Positions 5,673 to 5,767 of a stretch of DNA of 5,767 nucleotides are shown here, one piece after another. Position 1 is the first letter of the stretch. Every line of letters begins with the position of its first letter. Source of the stretch: SXXH01 sp041165735 (lineage in GTDB: Bacteria; Planctomycetota; UBA1135; GCA-002686595); the NCBI GenBank assembly GCA_046341775.1, contig JBKDQQ010000167.1:1-5767 (forward strand). The letters run 5' to 3'. The translations under genes were made by a program, and so were the position numbers. The notes under the pieces are model-generated. The model was not told where the DNA came from and ran no database searches. It saw nothing but the letters and a program-made list of their open reading frames with translations.

Positions 5673-5767
5673 CCAGCGCCACCACCACGCAGCGCCCAGA
5701 ACAGCGTCGGGTTGCTAGAATCAGACGCCGTCACAACGCTGCCGTTCAACAGCACCACCTGCATGGA
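5648..5767 (-). CDS. Fragment of a PCMH-type FAD-linked oxidase (berberine-bridge-like), truncated at both ends
   Basis: Reading the minus strand from the window edge gives 40 residues: MQVVLLNGSVVTASDSSNP followed by TLFWALRGGGAGFGVVTSAT. This matches the conserved core of FAD-binding PCMH-type oxidases, whose usual form is VVLADGSVVTAS-x-NPDLFWALRGGGGNFGVVTS (established family pattern; one familiar Asp is Thr here). In the family these residues sit in the FAD-binding domain close to the isoalloxazine and pyrophosphate. The frame meets a TAG at 5647-5645 exactly where the plus strand is still good MFS sequence, so the gene is cut at the junction; its 5' part lies beyond the window. Eight of 40 codons end in T (GTT, TCT, GAT, CGT, GGT and others), against about 4% A/T-ending codons in the adjoining MFS gene, suggesting a different source genome. 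The identity is fairly sure; whether bacterial or fungal is not. Confidence 0.72.

Noticed and set aside
5670..5767. Plus-strand MFS frame continuing to the window end as a novel fusion tail
   Set aside because: The tail has no MFS helices, and the minus strand of the same bases matches a conserved FAD-oxidase core, so the tail is a shadow.

Overview
This is a GC-rich bacterial window (roughly two-thirds G+C or more; almost every codon ends in G or C in the native genes). Four complete genes lie on the minus strand, and a partial gene starts on the plus strand near the right edge. The protein set suggests a Planctomycetota-like or similar environmental, high-GC Gram-negative bacterium: a secreted squalene-cyclase-like alpha/alpha-toroid protein, a small secreted coiled-coil protein, a XerC/D-type recombinase and a divergent type I glutamine synthetase. 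This assignment is inference from protein style, because no rRNA or tRNA gene is present.

The minus-strand genes in transcription order (right to left) are as follows. At 5026-4631 is a 131-residue secreted coiled-coil protein of unknown function. After a 229-bp gap with short repeats and a start-proximal hairpin comes 4401-2956, a 481-residue exported protein with squalene-oxidase/prenyltransferase-like repeats. Twenty bases later is 2935-1856, a 359-residue tyrosine recombinase with all six catalytic residues, probably co-transcribed with the preceding gene. A 386-bp gap follows, and then 1469-3 encodes a 488-residue glutamine synthetase with intact metal and glutamate/ATP-site residues but no recognisable adenylylation-loop tyrosine.

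The 1470-1855 gap is the richest noncoding region. It holds an AT-rich island with two direct copies of AGCATAA (plus strand) 21 bp apart. One copy extends to an 11-mer resembling a XerD half-site of dif. The gap also holds a degenerate array of about 17-bp units built on ACGTGCCC. The island probably also contains the glnA promoter.

On the plus strand from 5280 an MFS drug/sugar antiporter-type gene begins and reads convincingly for about 130 residues. At about 5648-5669 the sequence changes identity. From there to the window end the plus frame no longer resembles an MFS protein, whereas the minus strand encodes 40 residues matching the conserved core of PCMH-type FAD-linked oxidases (berberine-bridge-like), with distinctly different third-codon-base use. 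About 22 bases at the junction read acceptably as both families. The most economical explanation is a chimeric join (an assembly error or rearrangement at a short shared sequence), so the last ~100 bases should not be treated as native neighbours of the rest.

I did not find a clear new multi-gene system here. The points most worth following up are the junction, the dif-like half-sites and 17-bp array next to a recombinase gene, and the hairpin in front of the toroid-protein gene.
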